Assembly (NCBI GenBank): GCA_017619295.1
Contig: JAFZSQ010000013.1
Location: 1-36,489 of the forward strand
DNA length: 36,489 nucleotides
Source: Lachnospiraceae bacterium
Lineage (GTDB): Bacteria; Bacillota; Clostridia; Lachnospirales; Lachnospiraceae
Direction: 5' to 3'
This document shows positions 25,189 to 32,655 of the stretch, piece by piece. Both the position numbers and the translations under genes were made by a program. The stretch's first letter is position 1. Each line of letters starts with the position of its first letter. The notes under the pieces are model-generated. The model had not been told where the DNA came from, searched no databases, and saw nothing but the letters and a program-made list of their open reading frames with translations.

Positions 25189-25896
25189 CTAATTAAATAA
25201 TCTATTTTTGAATTCTTTGCTAAATTTTCGACTAATGCTAATCACATCGCCATTTATCATCATAATACGATCCGGATAATACGCTCTAATTGCATTAAGA
25301 TTTACAATAAATGAGTTATGCGTCTGTTGAAAGTTATTGGGAAGTTTTTTTGATATATCAGACAGCTTTCCATAAAAGGAGACGTCCTCGCTTGCACATA
25401 CAACCCTTATTATACGTTTTTCGCTTGTCAGATAAAGAATATTTTTGCATGGGATATTTACAATCCCTTTCCCTATCCTGCACTGCAAAATGCTCTCAGA
25501 GCGCCCTCTCATTTCTAGTCCACGCAAAATAGTGTTCTTCAATTCTTCCCTTTTTAATGGTTTGGTCAAAAAATCAAGCGGTTGAACCGAAAACAACTGC
25601 ATAGCATATGTTTGCTTTGATGATATAAAAATAATCTGTGTATAAAAATCATGAAGTGTCTCACGCAAATATTTTCCCACACATACGCCGTTAAGCTCAT
25701 ACAATTCTATGTCAAGAATCAGGAAATCATAATGCTCTCCAATCTTAAGTCTCTCGATTAAACTCTCTCCCGTATGATAAACTGATGTCCTGATTGAACA
25801 ATTTATTTCCTCCGAGATGATATTAGTCATTCTTTCGACATCACAGCACGTAATCTTCTCATCGTCACAAATTGCAATATCAAGGTTATTCCTCAT
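25189..25896 (-). CDS. AgrA-like LytTR response regulator
   Basis: This 235-residue cytoplasmic response regulator has a receiver domain (about residues 5-125) with acidic residues D11 and D12, the phosphorylated aspartate D62 in FLILDIELYELNG, and the conserved K112 in FLTKPL. A LytTR DNA-binding domain follows at about 135-235 (ILYLTSEKRIIRVV, FQQTHNSFIVNLNAIRAYYP). Members of this class include AgrA, ComE and BlpR, which bind paired direct repeats in front of signalling peptide genes. It starts six bases after the agrB stop and precedes the kinase. Its probable target is the repeat upstream of agrD, giving positive feedback. Confidence 0.92.
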   Translation of the reverse strand: MRNNLDIAICDDEKITCCDVERMTNIISEEINCSIRTSVYHTGESLIERLKIGEHYDFLILDIELYELNGVCVGKYLRETLHDFYTQIIFISSKQTYAMQLFSVQPLDFLTKPLKREELKNTILRGLEMRGRSESILQCRIGKGIVNIPCKNILYLTSEKRIIRVVCASEDVSFYGKLSDISKKLPNNFQQTHNSFIVNLNAIRAYYPDRIMMINGDVISISRKFSKEFKNRLFN

Positions 25897-25902
25897 TTTC
25901 TT

Positions 25903-26463
25903 CTATCCTCTTTCATTAATTATTTTCTGCATAGAAACCAAAATGCCAACAGAGATAATGCTAATGGAAAGAATCACAAAAAATATACTGTTATAACAAA
26001 AAGCAAGCGTACAAAGCGATAATTCAAACAACAAGATAATTCTGGTAATCCATCTGAATTTCTTTTGTTCAGATACATATAGCCTTTTATTCGCATTCTC
26101 AACAGGGCAAATAATCCATATCAAAGCAGATAAAATCAGAGTAAAAATAAGCAGGCCTACATTGCTGTAAAATTCACTTGGCATAAACCTTATCAGCATA
26201 GCATTTCCTACAACAAAAAGGCTGGATATGATTCCACATGACAGTTCCGTTTTCATGTGAAATCCACCAGCAAACACTCTTAAGCACGCAAAAGTTCCCA
26301 TAAATATATAAAGGTAAAGGGCAACTCCCCAAATTGCACCTATAATCCCAATAGCCAGAATAGAGATTGTCATTTTGACTAATCTTCTTAATCCAAATGC
26401 AACCAGTTCTCTCTCTTCAGAATTCTCAATGTTCGAAAGCAAACTATTAATTATACTAATCAT
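25903..26463 (-). CDS. agrB: AgrB-like autoinducer-processing membrane peptidase
   Basis: This 186-residue integral membrane cysteine peptidase trims the AgrD precursor and helps form the thiolactone ring. The family motif RVFAGGFHMKTELSC is intact, with catalytic H69 and C76 seven residues apart as in staphylococcal AgrB, and CPVENANKRL follows. Five or six hydrophobic segments are visible. It is the first gene of the run agrB, regulator, kinase, and is followed by agrD after a gap. The ATG is preceded by GAGGGG nine bases upstream. The neighbouring AgrD-like peptide is its obvious substrate. Confidence 0.94.
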   Translation of the reverse strand: MISIINSLLSNIENSEERELVAFGLRRLVKMTISILAIGIIGAIWGVALYLYIFMGTFACLRVFAGGFHMKTELSCGIISSLFVVGNAMLIRFMPSEFYSNVGLLIFTLILSALIWIICPVENANKRLYVSEQKKFRWITRIILLFELSLCTLAFCYNSIFFVILSISIISVGILVSMQKIINERG

Positions 26464-26590
26464 AAAATCAACCCCTCTTCGTTCTATCTACAAGCATACC
26501 ACGAATACTTCTTTTTTTCTTTATTTGTAATATATATACAATTAAATATTTGAAAATTAACGCATACTATACTTTTGTAGTCCATACGCT
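26464..26590 (-). promoter_or_regulatory. Upstream region of the agrB operon
   Basis: This 127-base stretch holds no gene. It is very AT-rich, with TATATATATTAC and several TTTTCA/TTCAAA hexamers on the minus strand that could form a weak promoter (for example TTTTCA, 16 bases, TATATT). I see no clean paired repeat like the one before agrD. A REP-like composite element begins at its outer end. Confidence 0.4.
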
Positions 26591-26710
26591 GGATGTGCAG
26601 GTGGGGACAGGCCCCGATTGCACGTAAAAAAGCAGGACACATGTAAAATGTGCCCTGCTTTTATTTTGCTTTTTTATGTGCAATCGGAGCCTGTCCCCAA
26701 CCTGCACATC
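26591..26710. repeat. Composite palindromic element of two inverted REP-like units around a terminator stem
   Basis: The 120-base element starts GGATGTGCAGGTGGGG-ACAGG-CCCCGATTGCACG and ends with the inverted unit GTGCAATCGGAG-CCTGTCCCC-AACCTGCACATC. A 15-base-pair stem fills the middle. Its last base is the first plus-strand base of the complement of the ileS stop codon, so the element directly abuts the gene. The left unit and the following A6-GCAGGAC match 21220-21268. This architecture resembles paired REP/BIME elements that RAYT-type transposases mobilise; no such transposase gene is in the window. Confidence 0.85.
26626..26662 (-). terminator. Terminator of ileS, inside the composite repeat
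   Basis: On the minus strand AAAAGCAGGGCACAT pairs with ATGTGTCCTGCTTTT around TTTAC, with one G-T pair, and ends in TTTTTT. It lies about 50 bases after the ileS stop codon. On the plus strand the same stem has one A-C mismatch. Confidence 0.8.
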
Positions 26711-29700
26711 TAGTTCTTCTCTACGGAGATGGTTACTTCTTCGCCGTTTACGTTCCAGCTCTTTGCATTTGCAAAATTCTCTGTTGTGGAGATTACATCT
26801 GCAAGAACCTTGGTGGCGATGGCTGACTCGTTCTTCTTAACGACTTCAGCAAGCTTGTCATTTCCTGTGATGCCGACTTTGATGCGGTCCATAACTTCGA
26901 AGTTGATGTCCTTACGCATGGTCTGAATCTTGCTGATAACCTCAAGGACGAAACCTTCCTCGATGAGTTCGGGTGTGAGGTTGGTGTCAAGAACAACGGT
27001 TACGCCGTAATCTTCAACTGCCTCAAAGCCTTCCTTCTTGGTCATCTCGATAAGAAGATCATCCTTGGTAAGTTCTACCTCTACATCACCTACCATGAAC
27101 TTAAGAGCGCCGTTGGTGTTAAGCTCATCCATAGCCTTGTTTCCGTCAAGTGAAGCAAGCTCTTTCTGAATGCCGCCGAGCTGCTTACCGTATTTAGGTC
27201 CTACGGTACGAAGCTGGGGCTTGAAGGTGTAGGATGTGAACTCTCTTACATCATCTGTGTACTCAACTTCCTTAACATTGAGCTCATCTCTGATGATCTC
27301 TGTGTAGAAGTCGCCAAGTTCCTTCTCTGCCTTGATAAACATCTTGCCGATAGGCTGACGGTTCTTGATATTGGCTGTGTTTCTTGCAGCACGACCAAGT
27401 ACAACCGCATTAAGTACTTCCTTCATGGAAGCCTCAAGTTCTGTATCAATCCACTCCTTCTTAACTTCAGGGAAGTCGCAAAGGTGGATGGACTCAGGCT
27501 GAGTCTTATCGATGTTATATACAAGGTTTAAGTAAATCTGCTCTGTCATGAAAGGAATCATGGGAGCAGCTGCTTTTGAAATGGTTACAAGAGATGTGTA
27601 AAGAGTCATGTAAGCGTTGATCTTGTCCTGCTCCATGCCTTTAGCCCAGAAACGCTCTCTGCTTCTTCTTACGTACCAGTTTGAAAGGTCGTCTACGAAC
27701 TCCTGAAGTGCTCTTGCAGCTTCGGGGATTCTGTAGTTGGCCAAATCGTCGTCTACCTCTCCAACTGTGGTGTTAAGTTTGGAAAGAACCCACTTATCCA
27801 TTACAGGAAGCTTGTCGTACTCGAGTTTGTACTTGGAAGCATCGAAGTTGTCGATGTTTGCATAGAGTACGAAGAAAGCGTATGTGTTCCAAAGGGTACC
27901 CATGAACTTTCTCTGACCCTCGGTAACGGTGTCACCGGAGAATCTGTTGGGAAGCCAAGGTGCTGAGTTGATGTAGAAGTACCATCTGATGGCGTCTGCG
28001 CCATATTTTTCCAAAGCATCGAAGGGATCAACTGCGTTACCCTTGGACTTACTCATCTTCTGACCGTTCTCATCCTGAACGTGGCCAAGGACGATTACGT
28101 TCTCATAAGGTGCCTTATTGAATAAAAGTGTGGACTCAGCCATAAGTGAGTGGAACCAACCTCTGGTCTGGTCAACTGCCTCAGAAATAAACTGTGCAGG
28201 GAACTGAGCCTCGAAAAGCTCCTTGTTCTCGAAGGGATAATGGTGCTGAGCGAAGGGCATTGCACCTGAGTCGAACCAGCAGTCCAAAACCTCGGGAACT
28301 CTGTGCATTTCCTTGCCACACTTAGGACACTTGCATGTGATTTCATCAATGTAAGGTCTGTGAAGCTCAACTGTCTCGGCAGCATCATTTCCGCTTAACT
28401 TCTTAAGCTCTTCTCTGCTTCCGATACACTCCTGGTGACCGCACTCACACTCCCAGATGTTAAGGGGAGTTCCCCAGTAACGGTTACGGGAGATTGCCCA
28501 GTCCTGAATGTTCTCAAGCCAGTTACCGAATCTTCCTTTACCGATAGATTCAGGAATCCAGTTGACTGTGTTGTTGTTTCTGATAAGGTCGTCTCTTACT
28601 GCTGTTTCCTTGATGTACCATGACTCTCTTGCATAGTAGATAAGAGGGGTGTCACATCTCCAACAGTGAGGATATTCGTGCTCGAACTTGGGAGCATCGT
28701 AAAGCTGGCCTCTTGCGTCCAGATCTTTAAGAACTTCAGGGTCTGCTTTTTTAACAAATAAACCGGCGAAAGGAGTTTCCTTTGTCATTTCACCCTTGCC
28801 GTCAACGAACTGTACGAAGGGAAGGTCGTAGTTACGTCCTACGTTGGCATCGTCTTCACCGAATGCAGGAGCGATATGTACGATACCGGTACCATCTGAC
28901 ATGGTTACGTAGTTATCACATGTAACGAAGAAGCCCTTCTTGTTCTGCTTGCCTGCAACTTCCTTAGCGCAGGCAAATAAAGGCTCGTACTCTTTGTACT
29001 CAAGGTCTTTACCCTTGTATGTCTCAAGGACTTCGTATGCCTTGGTATCCTCTGTAGCAAGTTTTCCAAGAACTGTATCAAGGAGTGCCTTAGCCATGTA
29101 GTAGGTGTAGCCGTCTGCTGCTTTTACCTTGCAATACTCCTCTGTGGGGTTCATGCAAAGTGCAACGTTTGAAGGAAGAGTCCAGGGTGTGGTTGTCCAT
29201 GCAAGGAAAAACGCATCCTCTCCTACAACCTTAAAGCGTACTATTGCGGAGCGCTCTTTAACTGTCTTATAACCCTGAGAAACCTCAGCCGTTGAAAGAG
29301 GGGTGCCACAACGAGGGCAGTAAGGTACGATTTTGAAGCCTTTGTAGAGAAGGCCTTTTTTCCAGATCTCCTTTAAAGCCCACCACTCTGACTCGATGTA
29401 GTCGTCATGATAGGTAACGTAGGGGTTGTCCATGTCGGCCCAGAAACCAACTGTGCCGGAGAAGTCCTCCCACATTCCTTTGTATTTCCAAACGGATTCC
29501 TTACATTTCTCAATGAAGGGCTCCATTCCGTATTCTTCAATCTGATCCTTACCGTTAAGGCCGAGGAGCTTCTCAACCTCCAGCTCTACGGGAAGACCGT
29601 GAGTATCCCAACCTGCTTTTCTGGGAACCATGTATCCCTTCATTGTTCGGTATCTGGGAATCATATCCTTAATTACACGGGTCAAAACGTGACCGATGTG

Positions 29701-29862
29701 AGGTTTGCCGTTAGCTGTGGGCGGTCCGTCATAGAAAGTGTAGGTTTCACCCTTCTTGCGGTTGTCCATACTTTTCTCAAAAATGTTGTTGTCCTTCCAG
29801 TACTTCTCGACTTCCTTTTCACGGGCAACAAAGTTAAGGTCTGTGGAGACTTTGTTGTACAT
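26710..29862 (-). CDS. ileS: Isoleucine--tRNA ligase, type 2
   Basis: This class I synthetase of about 1050 residues charges tRNA-Ile. The HIGH motif is in GKPHIGHVLTRVIKD and the KMSKS motif in GQKMSKSKGNAVDP. GWDTHGLPVE and the zinc-knuckle style pairs CPRCGTPLS, CWRCDTPL and CKCPKCGKEM mark the type-2, eukaryote-like IleRS class, as distinct from the common bacterial type-1 enzyme (GWDCHGLPIE). Type-2 enzymes are generally less sensitive to mupirocin, which is family knowledge. An anticodon-binding domain occupies the C-terminal third. ATG 29862 is preferred because AGGAG lies six bases upstream; an ATG 14 codons earlier falls within the leader. Expression should respond to uncharged tRNA-Ile through the T-box leader upstream. 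Confidence 0.96.
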   Translation of the reverse strand: MYNKVSTDLNFVAREKEVEKYWKDNNIFEKSMDNRKKGETYTFYDGPPTANGKPHIGHVLTRVIKDMIPRYRTMKGYMVPRKAGWDTHGLPVELEVEKLLGLNGKDQIEEYGMEPFIEKCKESVWKYKGMWEDFSGTVGFWADMDNPYVTYHDDYIESEWWALKEIWKKGLLYKGFKIVPYCPRCGTPLSTAEVSQGYKTVKERSAIVRFKVVGEDAFFLAWTTTPWTLPSNVALCMNPTEEYCKVKAADGYTYYMAKALLDTVLGKLATEDTKAYEVLETYKGKDLEYKEYEPLFACAKEVAGKQNKKGFFVTCDNYVTMSDGTGIVHIAPAFGEDDANVGRNYDLPFVQFVDGKGEMTKETPFAGLFVKKADPEVLKDLDARGQLYDAPKFEHEYPHCWRCDTPLIYYARESWYIKETAVRDDLIRNNNTVNWIPESIGKGRFGNWLENIQDWAISRNRYWGTPLNIWECECGHQECIGSREELKKLSGNDAAETVELHRPYIDEITCKCPKCGKEMHRVPEVLDCWFDSGAMPFAQHHYPFENKELFEAQFPAQFISEAVDQTRGWFHSLMAESTLLFNKAPYENVIVLGHVQDENGQKMSKSKGNAVDPFDALEKYGADAIRWYFYINSAPWLPNRFSGDTVTEGQRKFMGTLWNTYAFFVLYANIDNFDASKYKLEYDKLPVMDKWVLSKLNTTVGEVDDDLANYRIPEAARALQEFVDDLSNWYVRRSRERFWAKGMEQDKINAYMTLYTSLVTISKAAAPMIPFMTEQIYLNLVYNIDKTQPESIHLCDFPEVKKEWIDTELEASMKEVLNAVVLGRAARNTANIKNRQPIGKMFIKAEKELGDFYTEIIRDELNVKEVEYTDDVREFTSYTFKPQLRTVGPKYGKQLGGIQKELASLDGNKAMDELNTNGALKFMVGDVEVELTKDDLLIEMTKKEGFEAVEDYGVTVVLDTNLTPELIEEGFVLEVISKIQTMRKDINFEVMDRIKVGITGNDKLAEVVKKNESAIATKVLADVISTTENFANAKSWNVNGEEVTISVEKN

Positions 29863-29902
29863 TTGGTACTCCTTTCTTGTGTGTAAATGCTTCCTTGGAA
29901 AC

Positions 29903-30181
29903 AAAAAAAGGTTCGTCCTGTAAAAGGACGAACCCTAGTGAATTCGTTAAACCACCTGTTACATCGTACGGCTCTTGGCGATACGCTGCTTCGTAACGTG
30001 AAGCTTGCGGCAAATCCTACTTTCTTATTTCTGCGGCTTGCGCCTTCGATTTCGGTTTGCGACTCGGAAGTGATTTTCGCTATGCAGATACTCGTACCGG
30101 CTCTCACCATCCCGGCTCTCTTTGCCTTTCGCTGCGTAGGTACTGTCTTCGTCACAGTCTTTAAATATTTGGCTATGGGTT
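29903..30181 (-). promoter_or_regulatory. T-box leader (isoleucine-responsive) of ileS
   Basis: The minus-strand leader has all the main T-box parts in order. GAAGACAGTACC matches the AGTA-box region of stem I. AGAGAGCCGGGATGGTGAGAG fits the distal stem I motif. GAGTATCTGC contains the isoleucine specifier codon ATC at 30089-30087. The T-box sequence AACAGGTGGTTTAACGA is at 29960-29944, with TGGT to pair with the tRNA NCCA end. The terminator hairpin GGTTCGTCC-TTTTACA-GGACGAACC (29934-29910) runs into seven Ts. Uncharged tRNA-Ile would stabilise the antiterminator and turn on ileS. The fit between the codon and the gene makes this a secure call. Confidence 0.95.
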
Positions 30182-30210
30182 ATTGTAGGCGGTATTTCTA
30201 TACTTGTCAA
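30182..30210 (-). promoter_or_regulatory. Promoter of the ileS T-box transcript
   Basis: On the minus strand TTGACA (30210-30205), a 17-base spacer and TACAAT (30187-30182) form a near-perfect vegetative promoter. It starts 13 bases beyond the stop of the Ser/His-rich protein gene. Confidence 0.9.
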
Positions 30211-30222
30211 GAGGGACCCCGC

Positions 30223-31299
30223 CTACGGCACATAATATATATGCCACAGCCGATCCTTATTAGCTTCATATATGGAGTTGTCCAAAGGTTCCCACTCGCT
30301 TGCCTCAACCTCGATATACCAACGGCCCTCGTCTGTGTCGTATTCCATCCAGCCGTAGTCGCCGTATTCTGAGGAGATGCCCTCAAACCAGTACTGGAAC
30401 TGAGCAGGGTCAATGTCCTCGTTCAGATAGGCATACCCTTCGGTTTCCTTGTCGTAATAGTTTCCGTCGGAATCAAGGACCAGTCTCTTATATCCGCCGT
30501 CCTGATAATTTGCCTGGTACACTTCTTTGGTTGTAATGAAGTAGGTGCCATTGGCTCCATTCAGATACAGTGTATTCCCAAGCTTGTTGGTATTACCGTA
30601 GGTGCCGCTGTCTGTGTAAGGCTCCGCTTCGGATTCATAGCTGTAATCGCTAAATCTTTCCTGAGAATAATTGTAAAACGGTCCCCTCACAGCCCGATAT
30701 ATAGCCCCGGCAGTACAGCCAAATATGCCGATAACAAAGGGCAGCAAGATCATAATCAGCACAGCTATAAGACAGCCCTTGCCGGCATTTCCGGAACTTG
30801 TAATCCATGTACCTGTATTCTCAAGTTCGTCCACCTGAGAAACAACCGTAACATTTCCGCCACAGTGCTCACAGGGTTTCTCCCTGTCCGCCCAAGGCCT
30901 GGAATCTTCCGTACCGCAGTAATCACAACGGACAACCGCAGTGGCATTATCTAAGATCTTACCCTGTTGTGAAAAAACAATATCTCTATAATAGTTACCA
31001 TTCTCGTCGTAATAACCGGTCTGATATTCTCTTCCTGAACCGGCATCTACCCAGGATGTGGCATAGAAAACATAATCATGGTTCTTACAGCGATATATCT
31101 TTGAAGCGGGGCCTTTATAACCTTTAGGCTGGTTACTCCTGCTTCTGGTGGTGTAGCTGTGATATGAACTGCCGCCACTCGAATATGACCTGCTTGAGTG
31201 CGAGCTGGAACTGTGGTAGCTCCTGGAGCTGCTGTGATGGCTCGACGAATGGTGGCTTGAATGTGAACTATGGCTGCTTGATGAATGACGACTTGGCAT
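30223..31299 (-). CDS. Zinc-ribbon membrane protein with Ser/His-rich N-terminus
   Basis: This 358-residue protein begins with about 50 residues made almost only of Ser, His, Arg and Tyr, including ten histidines in the first 47 positions. A small domain with a zinc-ribbon pattern follows (CDYCGTED at C125/C128 and CEHCGGN at C143/C146). A single membrane helix spans about 176-199. The rest (about 205-358) is acidic and rich in Tyr and Asp. The tail holds GTYFITTKEVYQANYQDGG and WFEGISSEYGDYGWMEYD, which look like beta strands outside the membrane. The function is not known. The start has no clear ribosome site and lies two bases after the GlsB-like gene, suggesting translation coupling. It shares the zinc-ribbon/helix/outside-domain plan of the operon genes at 34014-36078. 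Confidence 0.72.
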   Translation of the reverse strand: MPSRHSSSSHSSHSSHHSSSHHSSSRSYHSSSSHSSRSYSSGGSSYHSYTTRSRSNQPKGYKGPASKIYRCKNHDYVFYATSWVDAGSGREYQTGYYDENGNYYRDIVFSQQGKILDNATAVVRCDYCGTEDSRPWADREKPCEHCGGNVTVVSQVDELENTGTWITSSGNAGKGCLIAVLIMILLPFVIGIFGCTAGAIYRAVRGPFYNYSQERFSDYSYESEAEPYTDSGTYGNTNKLGNTLYLNGANGTYFITTKEVYQANYQDGGYKRLVLDSDGNYYDKETEGYAYLNEDIDPAQFQYWFEGISSEYGDYGWMEYDTDEGRWYIEVEASEWEPLDNSIYEANKDRLWHIYYVP

Positions 31300-31301
31300 A
31301 A

Positions 31302-31541
31302 TTACTTAAACAACTTTCTGTAAACCCAAATAAGGATGCAAGCACCCACAACTGAAATAAGGATTGAGCCAATCCAGTTGGTAGCTCCTACTCCGATAAG
31401 GCTTCCAAGGAATCCGCCGACAACGCCGCCGAGTAAACCAAGGACGATGTTAATGATTGTTGAATGTGTGGATTTCATAATCTGGCCAGCAATCCAGCCG
31501 GAAACTCCACCGATAATTAATGAAACGATAAATGACCACAT
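31302..31541 (-). CDS. GlsB/YeaQ/YmgE family small membrane protein
   Basis: This 79-residue, very hydrophobic protein matches the GlsB/YeaQ/YmgE (transglycosylase-associated) family: about three membrane helices linked by Gly-rich turns, with GGVSGWIAGQIMK and NIVLGLLGGVVGGFLGSLIG. Members respond to envelope or osmotic stress in several Firmicutes and Enterobacteria; no enzyme activity is established. The ATG has GGAGGT nine bases upstream. TATAAT on the minus strand, about 25 bases before the ATG, suggests it has its own promoter. It is directly followed by the Ser/His-rich protein gene. Confidence 0.9.
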   Translation of the reverse strand: MWSFIVSLIIGGVSGWIAGQIMKSTHSTIINIVLGLLGGVVGGFLGSLIGVGATNWIGSILISVVGACILIWVYRKLFK

Positions 31542-31585
31542 AGTACAATTACCTCCACATTTTTCTTTTAATTATACAACGCTTT

Positions 31586-31993
31586 CTATGAAAGCGTAAG
31601 TTTCATCCTCTCAATGCCGTATTTTGCAACGGCCAAATCCTCTTCGGAAAGGGCGCCGCTGAAGGCAAAAGCCAGCTTATAGCCCTTGTATTCCTCATAC
31701 GCTCCGCCAACGAAACCGTACTCTCCAAGGATTGTTTTATGATTCGGGTCACCGCTGTCGGCTCCGGTTGCAATTACCTCGCCGCACTTGGACCAGGCAA
31801 TGGCCACCAGGTTCCACCCTTCCTTGAGATTATAAGGTGTCTCAACCACCTTCATCTCGCCTATCCAATCAACGGTTTCACCCTTGTTAAGAATTGAAGC
31901 CACAGCAACGCCCTGAATCTTCATTTCAATGGCCTTGTCCTTCATTTCTTCCAAAGTCTTAACCAGACCTGCTCTTAATTCGTCGTTTGTCAT
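31586..31993 (-). CDS. Small protein resembling GlcG/HbpS-type domain
   Basis: This 135-residue soluble protein starts with an amphipathic helix (MTNDELRAGLVKTLEEMKDKA), then strands containing GVAVASILNKGETVDW and NLVAIAWSKCGEVIATGADSG. The last part, LAFAFSGALSEEDLAVAKYGIERM, resembles the end of GlcG/HbpS-like (haem-binding) domains, where such a pattern closes the fold. The match is partial and could be misleading. It is the last gene of a tightly packed eight-gene run, 16 bases after the previous stop. An 8-base inverted repeat (31579-31597) surrounds its stop codon. Function is unknown. Confidence 0.6.
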   Translation of the reverse strand: MTNDELRAGLVKTLEEMKDKAIEMKIQGVAVASILNKGETVDWIGEMKVVETPYNLKEGWNLVAIAWSKCGEVIATGADSGDPNHKTILGEYGFVGGAYEEYKGYKLAFAFSGALSEEDLAVAKYGIERMKLTLS

Positions 31994-32009
31994 GTCGCTT
32001 TACCCCTCT

Positions 32010-32396
32010 TTACAATTTATCCATTCCCCGGCCTTCATTCATGCGTTTGATGTAACCCTCAGGGTCCGCCATCAATTCAGCCATGGCCATAAAGGTCTCA
32101 AGCACCATGGACTCCTTATTACATGCCGCAGTGTTCTTGCCGGTATCGTTAATTATGTTGTAGCAATCGATTCTGTGCACATAAAGATCAATCAGCGAAT
32201 ATCCCTGGAACTTGATTCCATCCTTGATATTTCCTGTTTGAAGGTAATGGACGAACTCCCAGTAAAGGTCCTCGTGATCCAGAAGGCTCTGCCATAGCTT
32301 GTCAGCGAAGCCCGCATCCTTTCCCGTAGCTTCTGCCAAAAACTCAAGCCTCTCATATACCTTTATCTTTGTAGTATCAATAATCAGATTAGCCAT
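32010..32396 (-). CDS. Small acidic cytoplasmic protein of unknown function
   Basis: I do not recognise this 128-residue protein. It is predicted to be mostly helical and soluble, with patches such as FADKLWQSLLDHEDLYWEFV and VLETFMAMAELMADPEGYI and no signal or membrane segment. It lies 15-16 bases from both neighbours and is therefore co-transcribed with the genes at 32412 and 31586. Similar short genes of unknown role are common in Lachnospiraceae; no cofactor or catalytic motif is evident. Confidence 0.65.
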   Translation of the reverse strand: MANLIIDTTKIKVYERLEFLAEATGKDAGFADKLWQSLLDHEDLYWEFVHYLQTGNIKDGIKFQGYSLIDLYVHRIDCYNIINDTGKNTAACNKESMVLETFMAMAELMADPEGYIKRMNEGRGMDKL

Positions 32397-32411
32397 ATCG
32401 CGCCTCTACGC

Positions 32412-32639
32412 TTATGATTTCATATCCTTTAATGACTGGAATAATTCTATATCTGATTGTAGCACTTTCATGTTTGCAGTAACAGGTTCTTCTCCGGGTC
32501 TTGTAACTGTGATTTCAATTACAGTCCCCTCTGTCACACCATTCTTAATGAAGATTTCCAAGAAGCTTGCAAACTTCGGGTGATTACTTTTGAAAGTGTT
32601 TATTGCTGACATAAATTTCATCATTGATGCAGGGTTCAT
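32412..32639 (-). CDS. Small protein of unknown function
   Basis: This 75-residue protein begins MNPASMMKFMSAINTFKSNH and has a short helix followed by beta strands (TEGTVIEITVTRPGEEPV). It is too short for a safe family call and contains no evident motif. Support for it being a gene is its position in the run (16 bases after the MATE stop, 15 bases before the next start) and a purine-rich ribosome site (GGAG) upstream. Confidence 0.6.
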   Translation of the reverse strand: MNPASMMKFMSAINTFKSNHPKFASFLEIFIKNGVTEGTVIEITVTRPGEEPVTANMKVLQSDIELFQSLKDMKS

Positions 32640-32655
32640 TCTTTTTCTCCTTTTC

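Noticed and set aside
29682..30155. A 157-residue minus-strand frame over the ileS leader
   Set aside because: It reads through the T-box leader and terminator and then into ileS in a wrong frame; the leader is explained by RNA structure.
29887..30372. A 161-residue plus-strand frame over the same leader
   Set aside because: It is the antisense of the T-box RNA and has no ribosome site.
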